64,000 nt of DNA from Sporichthyaceae bacterium (GTDB lineage: Bacteria > Actinomycetota > Actinomycetes > Sporichthyales > Sporichthyaceae), in assembly GCA_036493475.1 (NCBI GenBank), contig DASXPS010000046.1:32024-96023 (forward strand). The letters are read 5' to 3'. Position 1 is the first letter of the stretch; each line of letters opens with the position of its first letter. Below, piece by piece: positions 44,260 to 51,784 of the stretch. The position numbers and the translations under genes are program-made. Under the pieces are notes generated by a model. It did no database searches, had not been told where the DNA came from, and saw only the letters and a list, made by a program, of their open reading frames with translations.

Positions 44260-45303
44260 ATGTCGCTGCGTTACCGCACCGCTGTGTTGGCGGTGCTCAC
44301 CTCGTCGGCCGTGTTCGTACCGGCCGTCGCCGCCACCGCTGCGCAGAACCCCGCGTCAATCCCGACGTTGGTGCCCGCCGCCCACAGCGGACCCCGGTGC
44401 GACGTCACGCACGCCCCGCGCCGGGCCGCGGGCACCTACAGCAAGGTCTTCCGGCACGGCCCGTCCGTACCTCACCTGGCCAATTGGACCCCGCAGGGCC
44501 TGAGCACCTGGCACAACTGGGACGACAAGGGTCACAACCTGCTGCTGATGGGCATGTACCGCCGCGGTGCGCAGTCCTACCTGGTCGGTATCAACCCGAA
44601 GACCGGGGCGCATGTCGGTACGGTGCGGACCAAGGCCTCACATTTCGGTTCGCTGGGGGTGGCGGGCCACTGGGTGATCGGCCAGAACAGCAGCGGGAAG
44701 CACGAGCACAACTACGTGCGCCGCTACCTGACGAGTTCGCTGCGCGACGCGATGAGATCCTCGAAGGCGCACGGCACCAAGCCCTACCTGAGCCCGACGG
44801 GAGCGCCGCAGCGCGTGCGCTCGGTGGGCTTCATGGCGGTGACCGGTAAATCGGTGTGGCTGGGTAAGCATTCCAAGGCCAACCCGACGAGGATGTACCG
44901 CTACAAGGTCGACTCCGGCGGGCATCTGGAGGAGTCGGGTGGGCCGTGGAAGGTGCCGCCGCGCACCCAGGGGGTACTGGTCACCAAGCACAAGTTCATC
45001 TTCTCCTCCTCACACGGCGGTGGTCCGGGCAAGCTGACGGTGGTGGACCGCAGCGCCCCGAACCATCCGGTGGCCTGCGTGACGACGCCGGCCATGCCGG
45101 AGAACATGACCATCGACGGGGGCAAGGTCTACGCCTCCTACGAGAGCGGCGCGGGTCAGTACGCCAAGCACGCCAGCAGCAATGTGCGTGACCTGCGCAC
45201 GGGCCTGCTCCGCAACCTGGTCAACCTGGGCGCGGGCGCCGGCGGTGTCGGCGGCCACGCCGCCGCCCTGTCCGCGCACCACCACCACCGTCACGTGCGC
45301 TGA
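44260..45303 (+). CDS. Secreted protein of unknown function, paralogue 2
   Basis: A 347-residue tandem paralogue of the gene at 43120, beginning with the same MSLRYRT and the same GGAGGATGC ribosome site; an ATG at 44245 is in frame but lies upstream of that site. Signal peptide ends near AATAAQ. It shares WTPQGLSTWHNWD, GMYRRGAQSYLVGINPKTG, SVGFMAVTGKSVWLGKHSKA, PPRTQGVLVTK and MPENMTIDGGKVYASYESGA. It differs at the C terminus, which ends HHHHRHVR, a possible metal-binding tail absent from paralogue 1. Placement inside the inositol cluster may be incidental. Confidence 0.75.
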   Translation: MSLRYRTAVLAVLTSSAVFVPAVAATAAQNPASIPTLVPAAHSGPRCDVTHAPRRAAGTYSKVFRHGPSVPHLANWTPQGLSTWHNWDDKGHNLLLMGMYRRGAQSYLVGINPKTGAHVGTVRTKASHFGSLGVAGHWVIGQNSSGKHEHNYVRRYLTSSLRDAMRSSKAHGTKPYLSPTGAPQRVRSVGFMAVTGKSVWLGKHSKANPTRMYRYKVDSGGHLEESGGPWKVPPRTQGVLVTKHKFIFSSSHGGGPGKLTVVDRSAPNHPVACVTTPAMPENMTIDGGKVYASYESGAGQYAKHASSNVRDLRTGLLRNLVNLGAGAGGVGGHAAALSAHHHHRHVR

Positions 45304-45308
45304 TCCGA

Positions 45309-47177
45309 TTACAGCAGCGGGCGCTGCCGGGCTTTCTGCTGTTCGTACCGGGCTCTGGCCTCGACCACGCTCGGTAGGTTCGACACCTCCGCGACCGGCA
45401 CATCCCACCAGGCCCCCGAGGACGGGGCCGGTGCGCGCGGGTCGGTCCGCACGTGCACGACGGTGGTGCGTTCGGCCGCGAGTGCGGCCTTGAGTGCGTC
45501 GCGGAACTCCGCGTGCGTGCCCGCGGTGCGCACGTCCGCGCCGAGGCTGGCGGCGTTGGCGGCGAGGTCCACCGGCAGCGCCTCGCCATCGAGCATGCCG
45601 GTTTCCGGGTTGCGGGCCCGGTAGGAGGTGCCGAAACGTTGGCCGCCCAGGGATTCCGATAGCGCACCGATGGAGCCAAAGCCGCTGTTGTCGACCAACA
45701 CGATGACCAACTTGATGCCCTCGGACACGGCGGTGACGATTTCCTGAGCCATCATCAGATAGCTGCCGTCGCCGACCAGGACGATGACGTCGCGGTCGGG
45801 CGCGGCCATTTTCGCGCCCAGGCCGCCGGCGATCTCGTAGCCCATACAGGAGTAGCCGTACTCGACGTGGTACTCCTTCGGGCTGCGCGCCTGCCAGAGC
45901 ATCTGCAGTTGGCCGGGCATGGACCCGGCCGCGCAGATCACCGTGCCGCCGGCCGGCACGGCGTCGTTCACAGCGCCGAGGATGGCGGTCTGGGTGACCG
46001 GGGCGTCCGGTTCGCCGCTGCGGGCGACGGCCGCGATCGGCGCCCAGTCCGCGGATAGCTGATCGGCCCGCGCGGTCCATTCGGCGGGGACGCGGTAGTC
46101 GAGCAGGCCGGCCTCGAGTGCCTCCAGTCCAACCCGCGCGTCGGCGACCAGCATGGTGGCGGCGTGTTTGGCCGCGTCGAACGCGGTGATGTTGAGGTTG
46201 ACGAAGCGCACGTCGGGGTGGGCGAACACGGTGCGCGATGCGGTGGTGAAGTCGGTCCACCGGGTGCCGACGCCGAGCACCACGTCGGCCTCGGCGGCGA
46301 GAGTGTTGGCCACCGGGGTGCCGGTGGCGCCGAGCGGGCCGACCGAGTTGGGGTGGTCGAAGGGCAGCGCGCCCTTGCCGGCGTGGGTGTCGGCGACCGG
46401 GATCCCGGTCGCCTCCGCGAACGCGGCCAGCGCGGCGGTGGCGTCGGAGTACACCGCCCCCCCGCCGGCCACCAGCAGCGGGCGCTGCGCGCTGCGCAGC
46501 ACCTGGACCGCGCGGGCCAACGCGGCGGCGTCCGGTGCCGGGCGCGGCACGTGCCAGGTGCGCTCGGCGAACAGGTCCTCGGGCCAGTCATCCGCCTCGG
46601 CCTGCACGTCCTGCGGCAGCGCCAGGGTGACCGCGCCGGTGGCCGCCGGGTCGGTGAGCGCCCGCATGGCGCCGAGCAACGCGGCGGGCAGCTGCTCGGG
46701 CCGGGTGACCCGGTCGAAGAACACCGACACCGGCGCGAACGCGTCGTTCACCGACAGCCCCGGCCCGCCGGGCACCTCGAGCTCCTGCAGTACCGCGCCG
46801 GCCGCGCGGGTGGCGAACACGTCACCGGGCAGCAGCAGCACCGGGAGCCGGTTGATGGTGGCCAGTGCGGCGCCGGTGACCATGTTGGTCGCGCCCGGCC
46901 CGACCGAAGTGGTGCAGGCCAGTGTGGCCAACCGGTCGTTCATCCGGGCGTAGGCCACCGCGGCGTGCACCATGGCCTGCTCGTTGCGGGCCAGGTGGTA
47001 CGGCAGCTCCGCGTCACCGCTGAGGTGGCCCTGCAGCAGCGCCTGCCCGATGCCGGCCACGTTGCCGTGCCCGAAGATGCCGAAGCAGCCGGGGATCAGT
47101 CGGTGCCGCACCCCGTCCCGCTCGCTGTACTGCACGGACAGGAACCGCACCAGCGCCTGCGCCACCGTCAATCGCAT
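45309..47177 (-). CDS. iolD: 3D-(3,5/4)-trihydroxycyclohexane-1,2-dione hydrolase (IolD)
   Basis: A 622-residue thiamine-diphosphate enzyme that opens the inositol-derived ring diketone. FGHGNVAGIGQAL and YHLARNEQAMVHAAVAYARM with the cofactor Glu region, CTTSVGPGATNMVTGAA, and the ThDP-binding stretch GDGSYLMMAQEIVTAVSEGIKLVIVLVDNSGFGSIG are characteristic. The ATG at 47177 (GGATG upstream) is chosen over 47186 and the long frame to 47306. It stands alone in front of the two secreted genes and is separated from iolB by a plus-strand SnoaL gene, so it has its own promoter in 47178-47485. Confidence 0.95.
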   Translation of the reverse strand: MRLTVAQALVRFLSVQYSERDGVRHRLIPGCFGIFGHGNVAGIGQALLQGHLSGDAELPYHLARNEQAMVHAAVAYARMNDRLATLACTTSVGPGATNMVTGAALATINRLPVLLLPGDVFATRAAGAVLQELEVPGGPGLSVNDAFAPVSVFFDRVTRPEQLPAALLGAMRALTDPAATGAVTLALPQDVQAEADDWPEDLFAERTWHVPRPAPDAAALARAVQVLRSAQRPLLVAGGGAVYSDATAALAAFAEATGIPVADTHAGKGALPFDHPNSVGPLGATGTPVANTLAAEADVVLGVGTRWTDFTTASRTVFAHPDVRFVNLNITAFDAAKHAATMLVADARVGLEALEAGLLDYRVPAEWTARADQLSADWAPIAAVARSGEPDAPVTQTAILGAVNDAVPAGGTVICAAGSMPGQLQMLWQARSPKEYHVEYGYSCMGYEIAGGLGAKMAAPDRDVIVLVGDGSYLMMAQEIVTAVSEGIKLVIVLVDNSGFGSIGALSESLGGQRFGTSYRARNPETGMLDGEALPVDLAANAASLGADVRTAGTHAEFRDALKAALAAERTTVVHVRTDPRAPAPSSGAWWDVPVAEVSNLPSVVEARARYEQQKARQRPLL

Positions 47178-47306
47178 GGGGCCCATCCTGCCCGGTCCGG
47201 CCTCACCCCGCGGGGGGGTTGTCCACCACGGTGATCGTGCCGTCCCGGGCCGCACCGGCAGACGCGTTCCGTAAACACTCGGCGCCACAGGGTGAATCAA
47301 ATCCAC

Positions 47307-47336
47307 CGAAGGTGCCGGCCCGGGCCGGCACCTTCG
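47307..47336. repeat. Perfect 30-nt palindrome upstream of iolD
   Basis: Half-site CGAAGGTGCCGGCCC followed directly by its exact reverse complement, with no loop bases. It lies 130 bases from the iolD start and 150 from the SnoaL start, past the end of neither gene. A terminator for an untracked short RNA or a DNA site are both possible. Confidence 0.75.
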
Positions 47337-47354
47337 TGCCGATACCGACGCCGA

Positions 47355-47369
47355 TTACCCGCCGGGTAA
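47355..47369. promoter_or_regulatory. Operator-like dyad 1 (TTACCCGCCGGGTAA)
   Basis: Perfect 7-bp arms around one central base. Centre 26 bases from dyad 2, so the two sites differ by about two and a half helical turns. Confidence 0.5.
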
Positions 47370-47380
47370 CGCGAATCCCC

Positions 47381-47395
47381 TTACCCGTCGAGTAA
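47381..47395. promoter_or_regulatory. Operator-like dyad 2 (TTACCCGTCGAGTAA)
   Basis: Same half-site TTACCCG with one mismatch in the second arm. The repeat of the half-site argues for a specific dimeric repressor, perhaps the inositol regulator, none of which is encoded in the window. Confidence 0.5.
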
Positions 47396-47485
47396 TCGAC
47401 ATCATTCCCGCCACACCTGACGATAAGTCACGCGACGTCGCAGATCCGCGGCCCGCGTCCGATCCCAGCAAGGAGGAATGACGTC

Positions 47486-47920
47486 ATGACTGTCACGACC
47501 GAGCGCACTGCACACCTCGAGAACCTGTTTGCGCCGCGCGTCTGGACCCCGGATCTGTTCGCGGACTTCTGGGCCGGCCCGGACGTGCGATTCGTGCGGC
47601 AGATCATCACCGACGACATCGTCGGCTACTGGCCCGGCGGCCGCGTGGTCACCGGTGCCGAGGACTACGTGGCGGCGCTGGAGGAGCTGTTGGCCCTGCT
47701 GCCCGACCTGCGCCTGGAGGTTCCCGAGCGAGCGACCACCGCCGACGGTGAGTACGGCTTCAGCCGGTGGATCATGCGGGCCACCGGGAAGAACGGGCCG
47801 TTCGAGATGGTCGGCTGCGACCGCACCCGGATCCGCGACGGTCTGGTCTGCGAGAACTACATCTTCTTCGACTTCGCACACTTCGCGGCACTCGCCGGTC
47901 TGGACGGGGCGGAGAACTGA
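47486..47920 (+). CDS. SnoaL/NTF2-like protein
   Basis: A 144-residue cone-barrel protein. FWAGPDVRFVRQIITDDIVGYWPGGRVVTGAEDYVAALEELLALLPDLRLEV is the usual SnoaL opening, followed by a strand pair DGEYGFSRWIMRATGKNGPFEMVGCDRTRIRDGLVCENYIFFD. Such proteins act as isomerases, hydrolases or binding proteins for small polar molecules; here, lying between iolB and iolD, it might act on an inositol-derived intermediate, which is conjecture. The ATG at 47486 is preceded by AAGGAGG. Confidence 0.8.
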   Translation: MTVTTERTAHLENLFAPRVWTPDLFADFWAGPDVRFVRQIITDDIVGYWPGGRVVTGAEDYVAALEELLALLPDLRLEVPERATTADGEYGFSRWIMRATGKNGPFEMVGCDRTRIRDGLVCENYIFFDFAHFAALAGLDGAEN

Positions 47921-47968
47921 TGTTGACCAGCGACCCGGAGATCCTGAGCGCGGCCGGCCGGCCGTGTC

Positions 47969-48823
47969 TCAGGCCCGGGTCAGCGGCAACCGCGGGTCGA
48001 CGGGCACATCGACCCATTCCTCGCGCACCGCGGCGTGCGCGGGGTCGTCGCAGATGCGCCAGGCCCGCTCGGGGCCGGGGCCGGCCATCACGTTGAGGTA
48101 ATACATGTCCACGCCGGGAGCGGTCACCGCCGGGCCGTGCCAGCCGTGCGGGATGAGCACCACATCGCCGCTGCCCACCTCGGCGAGAACGTCGATCGGC
48201 CGGTCCTCCTGCCCGTATACGCGCAGATAGGCCAGGCCGCCGGGGCGGGACAGCTCGACGTAGTAGATCTCCTCCAGCTCGGTCTCCGCACCGGGGCGTT
48301 CCTCGTCGTGCTTGTGCGGCGGGTAACTCGACCAGTTGCCGCCGGGGGTGAGCACCTCGACGGCGATCAGCTTGTCGGCCTCGAAGGAGGCCGGGGTGCA
48401 GAAGTTGTTCACCTGCCGCGACGCCGCGCCCGCGCCGCGCAGCTCCACCGGCACATCGGCCGCGGCACAGTGACGGGGCGTCAGCCGGCTCTCGCACACC
48501 GCCCCGGCGACCGCGAACCGACCACCGTCGGCCGAGGTCACGGTGACCATCGCGTCGCACGGCACGTAGGCGAAATCGCTGATCGCGCTGAACACCGACG
48601 CCCGCCCGGCGAGTTCCATGCGTACCCCGTCGCACTCCACCACAGCCGCGCCGGACAGCGGTAGCACCACGGCTTCCTGCTGATTGGTGGTGAACCGGTG
48701 CGATCCGCCGACGGGCAGTTCCAGCACCCGCAGCGAGGTGTGCGACCACTCGCCCGGAACGGGCATCACGTGCGTGGCCCATGGCCCGCGTTCAGCGCTG
48801 CCGTGCGGCAGATGCAGTCTCAT
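47969..48823 (-). CDS. iolB: 5-deoxy-glucuronate isomerase (IolB)
   Basis: A 284-residue double cupin converting 5-deoxy-glucuronate to 5-dehydro-2-deoxygluconate. TSLRVLELPVGGSHRFTTNQQEAVVLPLSGAAVVE in the first cupin; NWSSYPPHKHDEERPGAETELEEIYYVELSRPGG with metal-binding His and Glu in the second; and VVLIPHGWHGPAVTAPGVDMYYLNVMAGP. The ATG at 48823 overlaps the iolC stop (ATGA); the upstream-open frame to 49042 is antisense-like sequence inside iolC. Last gene of the iolGECB operon. Confidence 0.95.
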   Translation of the reverse strand: MRLHLPHGSAERGPWATHVMPVPGEWSHTSLRVLELPVGGSHRFTTNQQEAVVLPLSGAAVVECDGVRMELAGRASVFSAISDFAYVPCDAMVTVTSADGGRFAVAGAVCESRLTPRHCAAADVPVELRGAGAASRQVNNFCTPASFEADKLIAVEVLTPGGNWSSYPPHKHDEERPGAETELEEIYYVELSRPGGLAYLRVYGQEDRPIDVLAEVGSGDVVLIPHGWHGPAVTAPGVDMYYLNVMAGPGPERAWRICDDPAHAAVREEWVDVPVDPRLPLTRA

Positions 48824-49782
48824 GACGTCGCGCTGCGGGCCAGGAGTTCTTCCACCTCGGCACTGGTCGGCATCGCCTCGGCACAGGCCAACCGGGAGGC
48901 CACGATCGCGCCCGCCACATTCGCAAAACGGATAATGCGCTCGGTGTCCCAGCCGCACAACAGGCCGTGGCACAGCGCGCCACCGAACGCGTCGCCGGCG
49001 CCCAGTCCATTGACCACCTCGACCGGGAACGGCGGCACGCACACCGGGCCGCCCTCATCCACCGCGTACACCCCGGCCGCGCCCTGCTTGATCACCGCCA
49101 ATCGCACGCCCATCGCCAGCAGTGCGGCCGCGGCGCGCTGCGGGTCACGCTCCCCCACCGCCACCTCGCACTCCTCGAGGTTGCCCACCGCCACCGTCGC
49201 GTGTGCCAACGCCTGCTCGATGATCGGGCGGGCATCCTCCACCGACTCCCAGAACATCGGCCGCCAGTCCAGGTCCAGCACGGTCATCCCGGCGCGGCCG
49301 CGAGCGGCCAACGCGGCCAGCGTCGCGGCTCGGCTGGGCTGCTGGCACAACCCGGTGACGGTGGCCCAACAGATGCGTGCCGCGCGCATCACGTCCAGGT
49401 CCAGGTCCGCGGGGCGGATCTGCAGGTCCGGCGCGGAGGGCCAGCGGTAGAACCAGATCGGGAAGTTGTCCGGGGGGAAGATCTCGCAGAAGGTCACCGG
49501 GGTGGGCAGCTCCGCGACGTCGCGCACGTAGGTGTCGTCCACACCGAACCGGCGCAGCTCGCGACGCACATAGCGGCCGAACGGATCGGTGCCCACCCCG
49601 GACACCAGCCCGACCCGGTGCCCGTGCCTGGCCGCGGCCACCGCCACGTTGCAGGCACTACCGCCCAGGTGCTTGCCGAAGGAGGTGACGTCCTCCAGGC
49701 CGACGCCGATTTGTTGCGGGTACACATCGACCCCCATCCGACCCATGGCGAGCAGATCGAACGGGGCAATGTCCCCGGCCAT
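48820..49782 (-). CDS. iolC: 5-dehydro-2-deoxygluconokinase (IolC)
   Basis: A 320-residue PfkB-family kinase. LLAMGRMGVDVYPQQIGVGLEDVTSFGKHLGGSACNVAVAAARHG is the typical IolC N terminus (substrate-binding GGSxxN), with DLDWRPMFWES and the catalytic GAGDAFGGALCHGLL loop near residue 262. Start 4 bases after the iolE stop, stop overlapping iolB. Confidence 0.94.
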   Translation of the reverse strand: MAGDIAPFDLLAMGRMGVDVYPQQIGVGLEDVTSFGKHLGGSACNVAVAAARHGHRVGLVSGVGTDPFGRYVRRELRRFGVDDTYVRDVAELPTPVTFCEIFPPDNFPIWFYRWPSAPDLQIRPADLDLDVMRAARICWATVTGLCQQPSRAATLAALAARGRAGMTVLDLDWRPMFWESVEDARPIIEQALAHATVAVGNLEECEVAVGERDPQRAAAALLAMGVRLAVIKQGAAGVYAVDEGGPVCVPPFPVEVVNGLGAGDAFGGALCHGLLCGWDTERIIRFANVAGAIVASRLACAEAMPTSAEVEELLARSATS

Positions 49783-49786
49783 GGGG

Positions 49787-50698
49787 CTAAGCCGCGCCCA
49801 GTTGCGCGCGCGCGGCCCCGGTCAGGTGCGCCAGGCTCGCCTCGACGTCGACGCGGATCGCCGCGGCCGTTGCGGCCACCCCGTTGCGGTCCGGCACCAG
49901 CACTCGATCCTGCTCGAGCACGTACCAACCGTCGTAGCCGACATCCTCCAGCTCGCTGACCACCTCCGCGACCCGCGCGCCGCCCATGCCCAGCGGCCGG
50001 TACATACCGGCTTTCACCCCGTCGGTGTAGCTCAGCACACCGCTGCGCACCCGCGCCGCGATCGCCGGATCAACGTCCTTCAGGTGCACGTGCGCGACGC
50101 GGTCGGCGGCCAGCCGGGCGACGGCCAGCGGGTCCACCCCACCCACCATCAGGTGCCCGGTGTCCAGGCACAGCGGGATGCCGCAGCCGTCCAGCACGAC
50201 GTCCAGGTCGCGGTCCCGCTCGACCAGCGTGCCCACGTGCGGGTGCAGCGCCGGGCGCAGCCCGCGCAGCACCGCGGCGCCGGCCAGCCGGTCCAGGTTG
50301 CGGCACAGCGTGCGCCACCCGGCCGCGTCCAGTTCGGTGCGCCCGTCATAGCCGTCCTTGCCGTTCACCGCGGCGAACACCACGGTGTCCGCGCCCGCGG
50401 CGGCGAACTCCTCGAACAGCGTGCCGATCTCGGACAGCGGGTCCCGATCCGCGTCGTGCGCGACCACCGGCACGAACCCGCCGACCGCGCGCAGCCCGAA
50501 CTGGGCGAGCACCTGACGGCGGGCCACACCGGCCGAGGGCAGGAAGCCGTCCGGACCGAACTCGGTGGCACACAGGCCGGCGGCGGCCATCTCCTGCAAC
50601 ACCAGCGGCGGCGGCAACTGCGGGCCCCAGCCCGGCACCTCGCACACGCCCCAGCTGATCGGGGCACCGGCCAGTCGCTGTGCCAACGGCCTGGTCAT
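49787..50698 (-). CDS. iolE: Inosose dehydratase-like TIM-barrel protein (IolE type)
   Basis: A 303-residue xylose-isomerase-like TIM barrel. APISWGVCEVPGWGPQLPPPLVLQEMAAAG is the IolE-type N terminus; HPHVGTLVERDRDLDVVLDG, CLDTGHLMVGGVDPLAV and VHLKDVDPAIAARVRSG hold the metal-binding His, Asp and Glu residues. It dehydrates 2-keto-myo-inositol to the diketone used by IolD; a related epimerase role cannot be excluded. The ATG at 50698 overlaps the iolG stop (ATGA). Confidence 0.88.
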   Translation of the reverse strand: MTRPLAQRLAGAPISWGVCEVPGWGPQLPPPLVLQEMAAAGLCATEFGPDGFLPSAGVARRQVLAQFGLRAVGGFVPVVAHDADRDPLSEIGTLFEEFAAAGADTVVFAAVNGKDGYDGRTELDAAGWRTLCRNLDRLAGAAVLRGLRPALHPHVGTLVERDRDLDVVLDGCGIPLCLDTGHLMVGGVDPLAVARLAADRVAHVHLKDVDPAIAARVRSGVLSYTDGVKAGMYRPLGMGGARVAEVVSELEDVGYDGWYVLEQDRVLVPDRNGVAATAAAIRVDVEASLAHLTGAARAQLGAA

Positions 50699-51693
50699 AC
50701 CGTCACCTCCGCCACCGTCACCGGGCGGCCTTCCCGCCGGGAGCGATCGCACGCCTCGGCGAGCACGAACGCTGCCAGCGCGTCAGAAATCGTGCACGGG
50801 CTCGATCCACCGGTGGCGATCAGCGCGGTGAAGGCGGCCATTTCGGCAACGTACGCCGTGCGGAACCGGTCCAGAAAGCCCGGATAGGCCAGACCGGTGA
50901 CGTTTGCGCCGGGTTCCACCGAACGCAGCGGGGAGCGCGCGTCCAGGCCCACCGCGATCGAATCCAGGTGCCCGCGCAACTCCATGCGCACGTCGTAACC
51001 GGCCCCGTTGTACCGGCTCGCGGTCAGCTGGGCCAACGTTCCATCGGCCAGCGTCAGCGTCACCGCGACCGCATCCACGTCCCCGGCCTCGCGGATGTAG
51101 TCCGCGCCGAGGTTCGAACCCACCGCGTACACCGAGACGACTTCCTGCCCGGTAACCCAGCGCAGGATGTCCAGGTCGTGCACCAGACAGTCGCGGAAGA
51201 TGCCGCCGGAGCCGGGCACGTACTCGGCCGACGGCGGCGCAGCGTCCAGGGTGAAGCCCAGGACGGTGTGCAGCTGCCCCAGCGCACCCGAGGCCACCGC
51301 GGCCCGGGCGGCGACGTAGCCGGGATCGAACCGGCGCTGGAAGCCGACCTGCACCGGCACACGGGAGGTCCCGACCTGCTCCAGCACCGCGAGCGTGCCC
51401 GCAATGTCCGGGGCGATCGGCTTCTCACAGAACACCGGGATGCCGGCCCGCACCGCGTGCACCACCAGCGCGGCGTGTGCGTCCGTGGGCACCGCGATCA
51501 CCAAGCCGTCGATACCGGCCGCGAACAACTCCTCGACCCCGCCCACCGCGCGCACGCCGAGTTTCTCCGCGATCGTCGCCGCTCGGCAGGCGTCGGCGTC
51601 GGCGATCACCACGGCATCCGACCCGACCTGGCTCACCACGTTCTCGGCGTGCAGCGCACCGATGCGCCCGACGCCGGCTACCCCCACCCGCAT
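50695..51693 (-). CDS. iolG: Inositol 2-dehydrogenase (IolG type)
   Basis: A 332-residue Gfo/Idh/MocA oxidoreductase, first step of inositol use. NAD motif VGVAGVGRIGALHAENV, catalytic Lys in CEKPIAPDIAGTLAV, and the substrate-domain motif GGIFRDCLVHDLDILRWVTGQE with the Asp-His pair. QVGFQRRFDPGYVAARAAV is typical of IolG. First gene of the iolG-E-C-B operon, with a dyad ATCAC-N6-GTGAT upstream. The exact inositol isomer is not readable. Confidence 0.9.
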   Translation of the reverse strand: MRVGVAGVGRIGALHAENVVSQVGSDAVVIADADACRAATIAEKLGVRAVGGVEELFAAGIDGLVIAVPTDAHAALVVHAVRAGIPVFCEKPIAPDIAGTLAVLEQVGTSRVPVQVGFQRRFDPGYVAARAAVASGALGQLHTVLGFTLDAAPPSAEYVPGSGGIFRDCLVHDLDILRWVTGQEVVSVYAVGSNLGADYIREAGDVDAVAVTLTLADGTLAQLTASRYNGAGYDVRMELRGHLDSIAVGLDARSPLRSVEPGANVTGLAYPGFLDRFRTAYVAEMAAFTALIATGGSSPCTISDALAAFVLAEACDRSRREGRPVTVAEVTV

Positions 51694-51756
51694 GGCTGTG
51701 CCACCCTTCCCCGTTTGGGTTCAGGATCGCGCGTAAAAGGCCACCCCGGGGCAAAG

Positions 51757-51772
51757 ATCACCCGATCGTGAT
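51757..51772. promoter_or_regulatory. Dyad ATCACCCGATCGTGAT upstream of the iolG operon
   Basis: ATCAC and GTGAT arms six bases apart, 64 bases upstream of the iolG ATG, in the 91-base gap before the FadD gene. A plausible operator for the inositol operon. It is unlike the TTACCCG sites before iolD. Confidence 0.35.
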
Positions 51773-51784
51773 GGGCGAACCTTG

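Larger units (their letters stand above)
47178..47485. promoter_or_regulatory. Divergent control region between iolD and the SnoaL-like gene
   Basis: 308 bases without a gene. It holds a perfect 30-nt palindrome (47307-47336), two operator-like dyads (47355-47369, 47381-47395) and a smaller dyad GTGAATCAAATCCAC near 47292-47306. I tested both strands for a tRNA fold and found none. Confidence 0.6.

Noticed and set aside
47178..47485. A tRNA or small RNA gene suggested by GGTGAATCAAATCC near 47291.
   Set aside because: No acceptor-stem pairing or T-loop consensus on either strand.
47920..47968. An ATG overlapping the SnoaL stop (TGATG) that might start a coupled gene.
   Set aside because: The frame soon becomes antisense to iolB, with Arg/Pro-rich residues and no ribosome site or motif.
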